DNA from: Bugula neritina
Taxonomy: Eukaryota; Bryozoa; Gymnolaemata; Cheilostomatida; Bugulidae
Direction of reading: 5' to 3'
DNA length: 64,000 bases
Assembly: GCA_964035545.1 (NCBI GenBank)
Contig: OZ037770.1
Span: forward strand, 5,685,662-5,749,661
Made by a program: the position numbers and the translations under genes. Positions 31,301 to 45,200 of this stretch are shown here, piece by piece (position 1 is the stretch's first letter; every line of letters starts with the position of its first letter). Under the pieces are notes generated by a model. That model saw nothing but the letters and a program-made list of their open reading frames with translations. It was not told the origin of the DNA and made no database searches.

Positions 31301-34300
31301 GATGCAAAGTTGCAAATAAAAACCTTATTTTAATAATACTTAGACATATGCAAGCAATAAAGATAATGACAAAAATGCTATAGTTGCTAATTAGCTAATA
31401 TTACTTGCATATAATGCAAATATTTGTACGCATGCATGTTTAGTTTATTAGCATTGGTTAGATATAATTGAATATATAGATTTGATGTGGAAATTGAAGA
31501 AAATCAATATGTTGTGTTCTATATACAACAACAGTTTTTACATTGGTTTGTTAATTACTTCATAAATCATTTATTACTTCATGCAATATTTGTTCCTGCA
31601 ATTTTGCAGAGTGGCAAACGCATTTTAAAGACATATATTAAGTGATTTTAATTATACTAGAATTTTCAAACCAAGAATTTTTGGGGAGTTTTCTTCTTCC
31701 TAAGACATATGTGGCAATTGAACACATAATAAGTTGTAGGCCACAACTCCTTTATACAACCTTGCAAGAAATTATGCAGCCATTTAAATAGAAAAGGAAT
31801 TATTGAATTTATTTATTCAACATTATTAGTATTTTATAAATATTTGTTGCATTTAATTAATGAGCATAAAATTTGTTTTACAAATACTGTAATTAACAGC
31901 ATGGTAAAAATATATTATATATACTGGTATATATTTTGTATTGTATTAGATTTAGGCTACATTGCTAATTAAAATGAGTTAATGGCTAAGTTTAAATATC
32001 TTCGACTTATAGATTACATTTTTATGTGCTATAAAAATTTAACTCGTTTGTTACGACATTTCTCCACGCATAAAAGCAAAACTTACGGCAAAAAATCCTT
32101 AGCTAGAAAGATAAATAATAATTTACTTTAATTACATCAAAAGCTAATATCAGCAAGCATTCTATAAATAATGGGAATTTACCTAGTGTAATTTTTCTTA
32201 AACTAGCTAAGCTTGCTTGGTACTTTAATAAGTTTATTGGCATAGTGTATTATGTTATACTTATATATTTTTAAGACTTTAAGGAAAATGATGTTTTAGC
32301 TGCGTTATTCCTAATGCAAGCCTTATAAATTTACAATATATACTAAAATATTATATTTGTAATTAGAAAGAAAACAAATTACTTTCATAAACTTATAATT
32401 ATTGCATTCTGTTATTGTTAATGCTAGAATAACAAATTGAACACGGCATATGCTTCCCTAACCAGATGCTTTTAAACGGATTAAAAATAATTTGTCAATT
32501 TCTAATTATGAGGAACAAACTCCTCGGTAGTTTCTACATTTGCGCATGATTTTATCAAGATAGGCTTGCTTTTGTGTCAACCTGTAGCCAGTGCAACTAT
32601 ACTTTATGTAACGAGTAAAACAGACTCATTTCAAAGTACACAGTCTAAAGGGTAGGAATTACTACAAAGAAAAGTGCCGGTTAAAAGTTAATTATAATTG
32701 GAAATAAGGTGAAATATCAGTCAGAAATTAAAAAGTGTCAACTAAAAAGGTGTATTGTTATTTCTTTTTGGCTTAATGAAAATGTTTTTTGAGGAAGAAG
32801 TACGAGAAACATTTAGGAGGGATTCATATCCACCACTGGCGACTACCTGTTTATTGATGAAGAACTATCCAATGATAGTACAGTATTATGGTCTTTTGCC
32901 TTATAATTGGCTTTGATTTTTTTATGTCTAATTACGAGATACTAAACAGATGCAAAGTATGTTGTGCATAGGCAGTTTTTTTATGTCTCTAAACAACATT
33001 CTAGGAAAATATATACTGCAAATAAGTGTGGTAGGTATAATTTTTGTTTTCAATTACATTAGGCAAGTAATAGGTATATATCATAAATTTGCTCAGGTAA
33101 TTATTTTTATTTGCTTATATGTCACTCATAGTCAGCATTGACTATGAGAGTTTTCATTAAATTTTTTTGCTTTTATAAAATAATGAAACATTCATTTAAA
33201 ACATACATATATTATAAATATGGTTAGTTGTATTTAAAGACAAAGCTGGAGCACTGACTAATAGATCTTTATAAAATTCATGCTTATGTCAAAACACCAG
33301 TAGATTAGATAAAGACTGTTTATTTTGGTGAAATTGTCTTCTCATGTAATAATGTAACAACATAATGGACTTTGCTCAATGCAATTAGTTTATTTATATA
33401 TAATAGTGTTGATTGATACGAAGTAGGTTTCTACTGTTGACACGATATAATCAGCTCAGTATTACTTAGATGCAGTATTTTTAATCAATATCAGTAACCA
33501 TGACTGTATAAATATATAGCAGCCATCTCTTAGCTCGCTCGGCTATGAAATTTCATAATAGAGTTGTCTTCTCACATATCATTTCATTGCTTTGTCACCT
33601 TTCTATTAAACAACTGCAATCTACCTTTTTCTAATTGTTCTTCAATGATAGCGCGAGCACCGTTTTGAAAATAACCTATAGTCTTTTTAGTTATGGGTAT
33701 AATTCCTACTACATTATATAAATATCGTTATAATTCACCACCACAAAATGAGCTACCTCCGTATATATACATATATATTAGTTTCAAGGTCGTTATATTT
33801 TTTGTATGCATAAATATTTACATGCAAAAACAATAGTTGAGAAACTTCCAAAGAAGTATATTGGTGAAATACTCGTTCTGCCTGAAAATTTTCAGTCTCA
33901 CATTCTGCTTTCGTGTTATATACGGTGAGAAATATTCAGTATGTTTCAATATTATCAAGCTAATGCCTTAAAACTTTAAATTTCATCTATCAATGCTGTT
34001 TGTATCACTTAGTTCAAAGAGGATGATACAGTATTGTTACAGATACTAGACTTATATTACATATTTCATAAGAGTGTTATTTTAAAATTTATAGTATGCA
34101 ACTTTTATTTGAAAGCATCACTCAACACCATATTGAAGAACTCATTATATAGACCAATTAGTATAAGTTGCATCATATAATGCAAAATCATTTATATAGC
34201 TTATTTCACTGTTTATCCATTTTCAAACAACTTGATAATGCAATTCCAAATTTAACAAAACAATATTATTTGACACAAAAAACCATTATTTATTTAAAAT

Positions 34301-34308
34301 AATAGAAA
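28396..34308. other. Long AT-rich intergenic stretch
   Basis: No gene with supportable exons. A minus ORF at 29405-29683 (92 residues, fairly protein-like, with several Cys and Trp but no known domain) is the best coding candidate and remains unsupported. Confidence 0.3.
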
Positions 34309-34314
34309 TTTATT
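34309..34314 (-). promoter_or_regulatory. Polyadenylation signal of the ICK gene
   Basis: AATAAA on the minus strand, 46 bp past the stop codon. A second AATAAA lies a little further downstream (about 34288). Confidence 0.55.
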
Positions 34315-34359
34315 TGTATATATATATAAATGAAGAAAGCAATTTAAATTAACAAAACA

Positions 34360-35667
34360 TTAATTTTCCTCGTAACAGCGGAGCTGAGGGTTACCAATTT
34401 TCTTGCATCTTGTTCTTTTACAGCATGGCTCACCTTCACTACATAACTCTGAAAATATGTAGGTAGAAGTTGGAACATATATGATATTATAATAAGACAA
34501 GCAGTTGAGGTAATATGCCATATTTTAATATCAACTATTGCATGTTGGAATCTATCTCAACAAGTGCTTCATAAATACTATATCAACATGAACAAAGCTT
34601 TGCTGTTTCATGGCAGCTATAATTTATAGCTGTACATACAGTTATAATCTGTTTTGTTATTGTAAAATGTAAAATAAAAAATATGTATAAGCGTTTTTAC
34701 TTGTTTAATTATTGCAAAATATATTACAAGATATGCTAAAGCTATCAACACTATGCTTTTTGCTTATGTATAAAATTTTGAATGTGCTGTAAAATATGAA
34801 GTTAGTTTTCTCTCACCAAGCCAGCCTTTGCATCTCATCTGCTTTACTTCTTTTAGTGTTCCCAGAACAGATCTTCCATATCTGAAATTGAATCATAGAC
34901 AGAAAAGATATTAATTCAGGTCAAAATTATATGATGCTAATTCTGAGTCTTCAATAATACATGCTTTATATAAGTATCTTTAAGAAAACATTTATTAAAT
35001 AAATATGGCTATATATAATAAAGTCTTACAAAATGACCAATGATTATTTCTAATATAGCTGCCATTCAGAAATGTATATATGCAATTTTAGAAACTAAAC
35101 TTATTCTATTTTTACTGCTTGCAGTTTTCTTGTCACTTTTCAAGTGATATAATATACATATACAAAACTCAGCAACCTATCAAAGTATACATATTATATA
35201 CTCAATAAATCATTGCAAACAATTGGTTTTTTTAGCAATAATCTCCAAAAATACAAACCCAACTTAAAAAATAAAAAATCAAATAATCAACTAGAAGTTA
35301 CAAGTTATAATAACTGCATGGTATGTTCTATAATCTCACCGCAATACACGAAAAGAATATCTTCCTTCCGTGGTTGTTTGATAAACTCTTTCTACAGATG
35401 AACAAAATCAAGAACATTATATAAATTTAACGTATGCTGTCTACGAACCGTTTGTATGTACCTATATAAGTGAAAACAACGTCTTTTTTGGTTCTTACTG
35501 CCAATACTTATTCCATTTGTTATATACACCTATTATTTATGTAATAAAAGCTTAAACTTTAAATTTTTACCGCAAAGTTTTTATGAAAACAATTTACCTT
35601 TTCTAGTAGAATTCACACAGCACATACTCAAAGCTATTATTAATAACAGGCAAACAGAAGTTTCCAT
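34360..35667 (-). CDS. Secreted inhibitor-cystine-knot (knottin) peptide precursor, 4 exons
   Basis: Exons on the minus strand: 35598-35667, 35340-35391, 34817-34881 and 34360-34448. All have GT-AG introns, and the phases fit together to give 91 residues plus TAA. Exon 1 starts at the first ATG and encodes a typical signal peptide (about 20 residues, hydrophobic LLLIIAL core). Residues about 20-57 look like a basic propeptide. Six cysteines follow, at 58, 65, 71, 72, 77 and 87: the C-x6-C-x5-CC-x4-C-x9-C spacing of ICK peptides, with an Arg just before the first Cys as a possible processing site. ICK peptides form three knotted disulphides and act as toxins, protease inhibitors or antimicrobials; which applies here is unknown. 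The exons are too short to be seen as long ORFs. Confidence 0.8.
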
Positions 35668-35773
35668 TATAAAATAATTAGAACTATGTGCCTGCAGCTG
35701 CAATATAATGCTATGTACTCCACAACTATACTGCTATGTGCAATATCTTGTGCAATTAGTCACTATATTGTTT

Positions 35774-35781
35774 GTTTTATA
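35774..35781 (-). promoter_or_regulatory. Possible TATA box of the ICK gene
   Basis: TATAAAAC on the minus strand about 107 bp upstream of the start codon. A TATATATA run also lies near 35811. In such AT-rich DNA this is only suggestive. Confidence 0.35.
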
Positions 35782-36573
35782 CGATCTCTATACCACATGC
35801 AGAGTACCTGTATATATATAGCTCATATACATTCCCATCCACTAATCAGATAATATTGTGCCAGTAAATTGAAGAATATATATTAAACATCCTGTTTTCA
35901 ACTTTGGTAAATTGGTAATTTATAGTACTACTTTCAATTGTGTAATTACAATACAATAATTATTGTATAATTGTTTGTGATATAAGAAGGAAAAATATCA
36001 TGCTGGTTGTTATATAATATAAGATATTATTACAACTGGTTATAGACAAACCGGCAGCAGTCATGTAGGGAGATTTGTAAAGCAGAACACATATAGGTTG
36101 TGCTCGTAGTTGTTTGACGTTTTATTGGCTTGAAAATGAGTGCCTCTGCATGGTGATAAACGCGACATTCTAATATAAGGGAACAACTTTTATGATAATA
36201 TTTACTTTTGAGTAAAAATGACAATAAAAGCTTTACATAGCAGCAAAATCAAGTTGAATGTTTGGTATTTAATAAGTGAAGTGATACGGTGTCATGGTCA
36301 TAGCCAGTTTTGTTCAGATTCCTTCTATATAACATCACCATTGTGCTATATATTTTATCATATATTAGGGATGCCCTATATAATAGTAAAATTTGACTTC
36401 AGCTCATCGGGCCACAGCATCCGCTTATTCCAAATTCCTATATATAATGATTTTTCACACAATGAAGTCCCGATGGTTACTGCAGGCAATTGCATGCTTT
36501 TAGACATTTAAAAGATGGTTTTCTACTCTATTTCGCATGTGTGTTCAGAATAATTTTATTTCTTATGCCTTTA

Positions 36574-36652
36574 ATGAGGGGTTACAACAATGTAGTCTGA
36601 GGGGCTGCATCTGGCCCTGGGGCTTCCTGTGGGACAGCCCGGACCTAATTGA
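36574..36652. other. Isolated GC-rich patch
   Basis: About 80 bp with CTGGCCCTGGGGCTTCCTGT and GGGACAGCCCGGACC, in strong contrast to the AT-rich surroundings. It may be a piece of a mobile element. No domain was recognised. Confidence 0.4.
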
Positions 36653-36884
36653 ACTTATTTTGAGTTACTTATCAATTATCTTGCATGCCATGTATAAATT
36701 ATATGCTGCATCATCAAAAAGGAATCTCTAGAAAAGCTTGAGATGATAACTCTCGAAGATTAAAATAGCATGCCATCACTATAATATTATTTTAATCTTG
36801 TACTACATAAAAAGTAATACCATAGTTTGAAAAAAATATGTGGCAAGTGTTGACTATAAAACTTATTTCATCTGTTTATTGAAT

Positions 36885-37330
36885 AGATCATGGAACTATA
36901 CAATAGTGAACCTTTATTTAGGTAAAGAGTAGATTACTCCAAGTTCAAATGAGTTTAGTAATTCTCTCGCTTATATATGAAACTGTATATTATGTGCTAG
37001 TTTATTATTTGCAATGATGGTGGTTGAACTTATAATAGCAATTGGAATTAATTGTGGTGAACTGAGAACATTATCTACAAGAAAATAGCACACTATACGT
37101 AATATATTATATTATACTATCTAAAAGTGACTGTGACCCAAAAGTTTAACTTTGGTAACTATAATTAATGATTAATTTGTATCTACATAAATCACTTCAG
37201 AAATCGGTGGTTTGCATGTGCATAACCTAGCTGTTAGACAGTGACACCTGCTCTATAAACATGTTCAGTTTTATTCATTCAGCATTTGTTTTCTCTTGTA
37301 ACTTATTTCCAAAATAATTGACTCGAGTAA
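36885..37330 (+). repeat. Diverged repeat, copy A
   Basis: Matches 41105-41570 in the same orientation. Shared blocks include ATCATGGAACTA, GTAGATTACTCCAAGTT, TAAGTAATTCTCTC or close variants, and TCTTCTCTTGTAACT or close variants. It has small indels. No coding signal was seen. Confidence 0.65.
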
Positions 37331-40300
37331 TTCTTCAACGATGGAAAGCTAACTTTTTGCTAAAGTGCATTTTTTATATAAAATTACCAATTTTGTAGGA
37401 CCGACTATTTTTAATATTACATCAAAACAAAATGTGCTTATACATAGTTACTGGTTTATTTATAGGATTTTACTAAAATGATGTGAATGACAAATTGCTT
37501 AATTTATGATAGGCTATAATCAAATCATTAAATGTCATCAAACTAGCATTGTATGCGTTATACATATATAATAGCTAAAAGCCTTAATTATCGATAACTA
37601 ATTATTTTATCAACTCTTTATTGTTGTTTTTCTAAAATTAGCGCGACAATTAGAAGTACAGATTATCATAACTAAATTGAGAACACACGAAAGCGGTATA
37701 AAAAGAAATCACAATCTTCAATTACAATTATTACATGAGCTGGTTATAGCTGACATGAAAATGGAACTAGAAAACATATTACAAGTATAATATGGCTGAT
37801 GATGAGCTTTCATGATTACTGCTATAGCTGGAAGTAGAGAATTTTTCAAAGATCAGATTCTTATTTATATTAATTAAATAGTTGAAACGAGTTATTTAAA
37901 AATGCTACAGAAGAGTAAAATAGCCTATATAGTATAACTATATCCTTTTTCTATTTCTAAAACCCATGAAAGCACAGTTTAGTTTTATATTCTAGAGTCT
38001 ATATAAGCAGTGCTGCAGAAGGTTTCTATTTACCAAGACTAAGGTAAGTATAGGAGTTATAATTTGAAAGTCTAGTAAATATCTTTGTTTGAGCAAGCTT
38101 TACATTTAAACTACTTTTTACCAATCAGCTCATGATTTTAGCAGCTGAATTTACTGTCTCTGTTCAGGCAAGCATTGTTAAACCAAATCATTTTCTCATG
38201 GAAACTCTAAATTAACAAACTTCATTGCAAAATGTCAATATTCTCTCAATAAATTCTCATAAGTCAAATACACTGCTTTATTTTTGCAGGAAACATGTTG
38301 ATTATTTAAATTTTACTTCGCTAGGCAAAGGTATCTTTATAACTATAAGTATTTACAAAGACATGGGTGAAGCTGCCGCAAATGGTTTGGTAAATTAATT
38401 GGTTATTAATAAACCAATTTCAGAGCTGAATATAAAGATAGTTTGTTATAGTGCTTTATGCATGTTAGCTAGTTTGTTATGTTTCTAAAACTGAAAAAAC
38501 TATTTTTGGAGCTTTCATATATACAATTTTAAAAGAAAAAGTAAGTTTCAGCTATAACTTGGTAGTTTCATTGCAACTTATACATAGGTCAAAACTATAT
38601 TTATGCAAAAACCTTTTTCCAGTGATACGTGTAGCTCAATTAATTGCCACCATTTATTTCGAAGTAGCAAAATGTAGGTAAAATCATTGACATATAAAAC
38701 GAAAATAATGACAGCGAGTCGTTGGATCATAAATTAAAATCATTTACTTGAATAAAAGACAAGTAAACGTCACTTTAGTAAAAAGCATCAATCACTTCTT
38801 TTAACTTCATTCTAACATCATGCAACGGTTGCATGGTGTTTGACCAGTTGTTTTATAAAAATCTTGCGAGAGTAAATCTAACTTTGACAAACAGCTACAA
38901 AGAGATATAAGTGGACGTATTATGGTACTGATCATTAAACTTCTATAGCCCATGATCTATACCACAATTATCAACCATGTGCATGAAACTGTTATTGCTT
39001 ATTGTTTTTATTTTAAAGCGACTATATAACTTTTAGGTAACACAGGCTTTCTGTAAATTAATCTTAATCTGAGTTTTAAGTCAATTAGAATAATTAGGTA
39101 TGATCTTAACAAAAGCACAAAAATGTTTGAATTTTGGTACTTTTATTGTATATTTAAATTTCTAGGATCTTGTGGACTTGATGATGACCGCTGCATGTGG
39201 AGATGATTTGCACTGCTCAAAGGTTCTTAATTCCCAAAGAGCATATTGCAACAGCTATTCAAAATTTTCATTTAGGTGGAGGTAATTAGTTTGTTGATGA
39301 AAAAAGCTCTGGAATAAAACAGGCAGGAGCATATAAGTGAAAAGAAAATTTATTTTGGTAAATGTTGTATTCAGGTAACAATAAAAAACACTTAATTATA
39401 TCAGTTATATAATGAACTACTAATTGATGACACATAATCAACTCAAGAACCTAGCTACTGATAAAATTAATGTTTGAAACTGGAACTTGAAACTTTCTTG
39501 CTTTTAAGAGAGAGGGAGTCTGGCCGGTAATTATAAAGAAATGCATGCTCTTAATATCATGTAAGTATTTAATTCTGAAAAACTAAAGGCATATAATAAA
39601 TACCTATAATATAAAACAAATTATAAAATAATGTACCATAAGAAGACAACTCTCGTATTTATTTTTTTACGACAACAGAGACATACAATGGAGACCTATA
39701 TTCTACTATTTGTAGAGTAAAGGCATTAAATTTGTGATATTGTGATTTCACTAGTAATTTCTTTATTGAATTATCTAGCAGGCTGACTTTGTTGTGGGTT
39801 GACTAATGTGCGTCTCTTGATTCCACAAAATTCTAACAAACTTAAATATTAACACTGAATTATGCACCATGCAAAGAGATTATAATAAAATAGAAAACTA
39901 TGCTTTATAGTTGCGGTTTAACTAATTATAAATAATATTTTCAACTCTCTATATTGTATTGAAACCCAATTATCAATTGATAAACATTTTTTGACGGGTT
40001 TCGCCTTATGCATTCATTTTATTATTGATGACTCATCATTGTAGAATCATCAATAATTTACTGCAATTACAATAAGATATTTTTGGGAAAGTCCACTATG
40101 TATAGATGTAGGAAGTCAATTGAATGGAGAGCTTCATCTCCTTCACTGAGTTCAGTATTTTGAAACAATGATTTACACGTTGAAAACAGAAAAGTATACC
40201 TAATTTGAAAACCGAAATTAGTTAGATTTAACTGAAATGAAAGGAAAATTGCTAATAAGTCAGCAAAACATGGATGAACAGTGATTCAACAATGTTAGTT

Positions 40301-41104
40301 TGTCTACAGTTACTATCTGCTATAACTAGTACAGGCAGGTTAGAATATCTTTGTGGAATAGCTATTAGTTCACATTTCAGTTTGAAATAAAACACAGCAA
40401 ATATAACTTAAACATTAGTTTTGTCTTTGTGGCTGAACTAAAAATTTTATTTATTATATTGAAACGGCGTAAAAGTAGGTTTATTTATACTGCATGCCAT
40501 GAAGTTACATGACGTGTGCTGATAACTCTTGATTACAACTATAGACATGTTTTGTATAATTAAAGGTCATAATAAAACTGAATTACAGCCTGTTTTTTGT
40601 GCTGACGTAAAATCAAGACAAGCTCAGCTTGCAAACTTCGGCTCATTTTGTTTTCATGGCAATTGTTTTTATAAATAAAGCATGCCTAATCAAACAGCAT
40701 TGTTTGTTGTTCAATAGATTTCTATATAAACTACAATTATAGGAGAAAAATCCCAATAATAAATAGCTATTTCATTGGTTAGTTTAACTAGCCTGACTGT
40801 CTATAGGGTATATTTGTATGAATACCAAAAATAACACGCCTTTGTAGTATGCAATTGCCATTTTGATTACCAATATAAAATTTAAAAAACAATTTTACTC
40901 CATATAAAGGATGCAATTTTTTATGCTTTACCATTTTTTTCAAATGGAAAAATAACAATTTTAAGGATTATATTTAACTTGAGCAGTATATTATAATTTC
41001 CAAAAATGTACCAAGTGTAGATCTAACATACAATTTTCCATTTATATTCTTTTATATCTGCTTTTCAAATTTTGATTTTTTTTGTTTATTGGGCAGCTGC
41101 CCAA
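37331..41104. other. Intergenic, possible small exons only
   Basis: The best candidate is a plus-strand exon at 39166-39289 after TTTCTAG, reading DLVDLMMTAACGDDLHCSKV and stopping at TAA. It might be joined in phase to an ATG-containing piece at 38364-38390. There is no signal peptide or second line of support. Confidence 0.2.
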
Positions 41105-41570
41105 TGATCTAGATCATGGAACTACACAAAAGTAAATTTTCATGAGTATAGGGTAGATTACTCCAAGTTTAAATAGGTTAAGTAATTCTCTCTGCTATAT
41201 GAAGCTGTAGCCTAATGTCTAATTGTGGTTAAAGTAATAATTATATTGAACAACTATTGTGATGCATGAACCCAAGAAACAAATTTGTGCGAATGCACGC
41301 AGTGTATAGAATCAATATCTGAAAATCATTTTGGCATAAAAAATTTAACTTTCGTAACTAATTTATGCCCAATTTGTAACTATAAATAACTTCAGAAAAT
41401 GCACGAGCTGTGTAGAACTTATAAATTTTGTTAATTTGCAGTAAAGCTCTCTGCTGGTGCCTATAATGATGTTTAAACAGCGCTACTTGCTCTACAAGAA
41501 AAATTCAAATATATCCAGTTGGAATTTGTCTTCTCTTGTAACTGAAGTAACTATCACTCTCATAACTATA
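41105..41570 (+). repeat. Diverged repeat, copy B
   Basis: Second copy of the repeat at 36885-37330, with substitutions and indels throughout. The two are about 4.2 kb apart, which suggests either a dispersed repeat family or an old local duplication. Confidence 0.65.
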
Positions 41571-41855
41571 ACAGATTTCTCATTTATTTGAACAGGAAAA
41601 CTTAAAACCTTAAAACCTTAGCCTAGCCCTTTCCATCAAGGGTTTATCACAAGAATAAATAAGGGACTATATAAATTTGCATGAGCTTTTTTTGTAAAAT
41701 AATGCAATAAATAATATCAATACTTTGTGGTTATATGGTGTAACATAGAAAAATAATAACAATTTAATACAGGATCATCTGATATAGAAGAACATAGCAT
41801 ATGATATAACACAATGCTTAATAATACAAAAGAGTTGTGATGTGCATATTCTATA

Positions 41856-41861
41856 TTTATT
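41856..41861 (-). promoter_or_regulatory. Candidate polyadenylation signal of the NHL-IPT receptor gene
   Basis: AATAAA on the minus strand about 185 bp past the stop codon at 42046. Confidence 0.4.
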
Positions 41862-42045
41862 ATTTCAAAAATAGACAGCAATTGGTTGTTATTTTTATCA
41901 GGTAGAAAAACTGTTCAGTTTCAAAACACACAGTTTATACAACATAAAATGATTCAGAATTTGTGCAAAAAGCTATGAAGCTTGTCAACAAAGTTGCTAT
42001 TTATGGAAGTTTTTAAAAAAAAATGCAACAATTTGTTTCAAAATT

Positions 42046-42254
42046 TTAAACGCTGCTACTTTCATATTTTAGCAGTCGTAAAATTGCCGGTCTTGGAAGC
42101 TTTCTCTTGTACAGGAGGTAAGCATAGATAGCTATGTTTAAGATAACAATGATCACTATCACTGGTACCACTATGATAGCTATAATCCCTGGAATCACAT
42201 TGATTAAATTATAGCTGCATTTTCCTTTGATATATATAACAAGCACTGGAACAA
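42046..42254 (-). CDS. Last exon: transmembrane helix and short tail
   Basis: Encodes a short juxtamembrane stretch with KGKCSYN, a helix rich in Ile/Val (NVIPGIIAIIVVPVIVIIVI onward), then YLLYKRKLPRP and a terminal ESSSV. The basic KRK just after the helix supports a cytoplasmic tail. The end ..SSV resembles a C-terminal PDZ ligand, which is inference only. Confidence 0.85.
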
Positions 42255-45200
42255 CTACACACAAAAAGCAAAGATTAATATTAAATTAATATAGACAGTT
42301 ATAGACACTATTTACAAATTACCGAATTTAACTTAAAATTACAATTCAACAAGAAGTCATGGTGAAATAGTGAAAATGTGCTTTGTCAAAGCAGCAGTGA
42401 CTTTAGCAACTTGTAAAACTTAGGCTATCATAGTGCAGCAGTTCTTATCATGCAATTACACAACTCTCAGGAAAACCTGGAATTTCAATTTCTTGTGAAA
42501 TTTTGGAATCCTTGACAAATATGCACGCAAAGTTAAAGTAACTGCATGGGGATTGCCTACCTGCAGAAGTACGAGCAGACTTAACAGGAGTATTCACGTG
42601 GCTGCTAAAGAACTTTACTTGACCAATAGTGTAGTTTTCACCAGCAACCGAAACCTGTATCCATAATGAGATATAAATACATATATTCCCAGCGTTGCAT
42701 TCAAAAGAGCGATGCCTAAGAATGAAGGCCTTTCAAGAATGCAGATAAAATCAAGATAATAAAATTCAAAAACAAAATTCAGGCCCATCAGAAAATATTT
42801 GGGGCTGAAAAACTTATCAACTTTTAAATTAAAAACTTAAAAGTTATTAGTTTGCAGGTCAATCTATAAAAGGTTTCCATCTGTCCTTTTAACTTCTAAT
42901 GGAATCTACCTTCACACCAGAAAAAAATGGTATGCCTATGCTTCAGAAACTAAACTAAAAACTACTTGCTACTAATCTATAAGGATTACCTGTAAGTCAG
43001 CAATGGGGTTGGGAGTATGAGCTGGTATGCTGATGGAGTCCAGTGGAGGTCGACATACAACAGCAGCTTTGCTAATACTGGTGACATCACAGAGTAGCTG
43101 AGTTCTGCTTTCAACAAACTTCAGATAAATCTTATAGTCGGATATTATGAGGGAAGTGTCTAAATTGGATCCGGTTACATCTATGGTTGTGTTGGTCCAC
43201 AGGTCAAATATCTAAAGAATTTCCAATATCAGTGTGATTTCAAAATTCAAAACGACTTTTATGTACTGTAAAGTGTTTAGACAGAATCAGTTATCAACAT
43301 AGCATATTTTGAATAATTGTGACAGAAAAGTTGAGTTTATTAAACTAAATAAATTATTATATAAAGCAAAAAGCTTGGCATAAATTAACAAGCTCTCTAA
43401 GTTCACTTTATAATTAAGTTTCAAGTTGTGGGTTTTTTGTGTTTTTTTGCTGTAACCTACCATGATTTGTTCAAAAGTGTCAAAAGTTGGCTCGGTGTTG
43501 GAGATGGTGAAGTCAAACTGACTCCCGATGTGAGTTTTCCCGTCTAACAGCAGTGTGGCAGTCAAAGTGAGAAACTCTTCAGCTTCAGTGATTACACTTC
43601 TTTTAGCTGAAAGTAAGTTCCATTATAAAGACTTTTGTGATAAATGCATTCATTAAACACTTTGTTGATACTGAACATAAAAGCATCATACAAGCATGCA
43701 ATGTTACCTTTGCCATCAAAGAACTGAGAAAAATCTGGAGATATGCAGGTCAGTGCGCTTCCAGAGTTTCCAAGCTCACAGGCCTAAAACAAAGCAGCAT
43801 TTAAAATGATATAAGTGAAGTCATACTAGATTTAAAGGCAGTGTACTTAAATAGTTCCAAAACTGTGCAGTAGTTCTAACCAGATCATTATAAATGAAGA
43901 ACATCATTAACTGTTCATCTATTCCCTGAAAAAAAATAACGGTTAGACATCAGCAGCTATGAATAGAGATATAATAACTGTAACTGAGTATCATACCGTG
44001 ACAGCGCTAACGCTAGTTGAGATGTTGCTGAACATCAGAGTGTGGTTGTACGCCGAGTCAAAGTTATCACCTTTAAAGAATATTTCAAAACCTCCTCTAC
44101 AAAAGTATGATCATTGTTTAATTGAAATAAAATGAATCTTGAGTTTGTGGATTTCATTGCAAACAGGCTCAGTAAAATTTTTTCTAGAATTATAATTTAA
44201 AACTTTATTAAAATATTTTGAGAAGTTCTACTATAAACATAGGTAATTGTAATATTTTGATACACGCCAGTGGCACAAGAAAGAAATTGCATGGTAGCAC
44301 ATACTAGCACATGGTAACACATGCCAGCACATGCTACTACATGTTGACATGTGTCAGTAAAATTGGCAAGAGGTATGCGCTAGTGAGATTACTTGTTTAT
44401 TAGGTATGACAAAACCGTTGTGTTGCAATACATTCCAAGCCTAAGGAATCTACATGCAGTGACGTACATGTTACAGTACACATAAAATCAGCAGTTATTA
44501 TTTTCGATATCTAGAAATCTAGAAATATTTTAAATAGCATGAAAATATACTTCATGCAGTCAATCACACTTGATTCAAATGAGTTAGCAGTTTTAATTTT
44601 GTAACGTATTTTACTTTCAATTTAGGAAAAATCGCATAATTATGGTAAATGTAACCGAAGAAAATACTTATATTGTAGGGTTGGGTTTAGCCATCAGTTT
44701 CTGTGGTGTAACTGACTGAAGCAACTGTTTGCAAGCCGAAGTTTTTTGGTTCAAATGTCACTGGGAAGGGAGGGGTGAAACAACATTTTTTTATCTAATG
44801 TTTGCAATAATAGCTCAATCATTTACTTAGCAATTTTGACTACCAAGAAAATTGATTAATTACCTAAAAATGCACCATTATTTAGCAATCATACTATAAG
44901 TACCTGGGATTGGCACTAGATAGCCCACCTGGAAATCACACTTTTGCGATTGATAGAATAGATTGCTGGATCTGGTAAATACTCGTAGCTTTCACTACTT
45001 GGATTCCCGGGTAGCACTTCCACATCAACTGTGCCAAGTCCATTTTGAGATTGAGGCATGTAAAAAATTAGGGTCTGTGTTGATACCCTGAAAGCAAAAT
45101 AAAATAGTTATCTATAATATATCAAATGACATTACCATTTTCCTCTATCTGTAAATCCTCTATGAAACTGTTTTATAAACAATCATTTAAAAATAACTTA

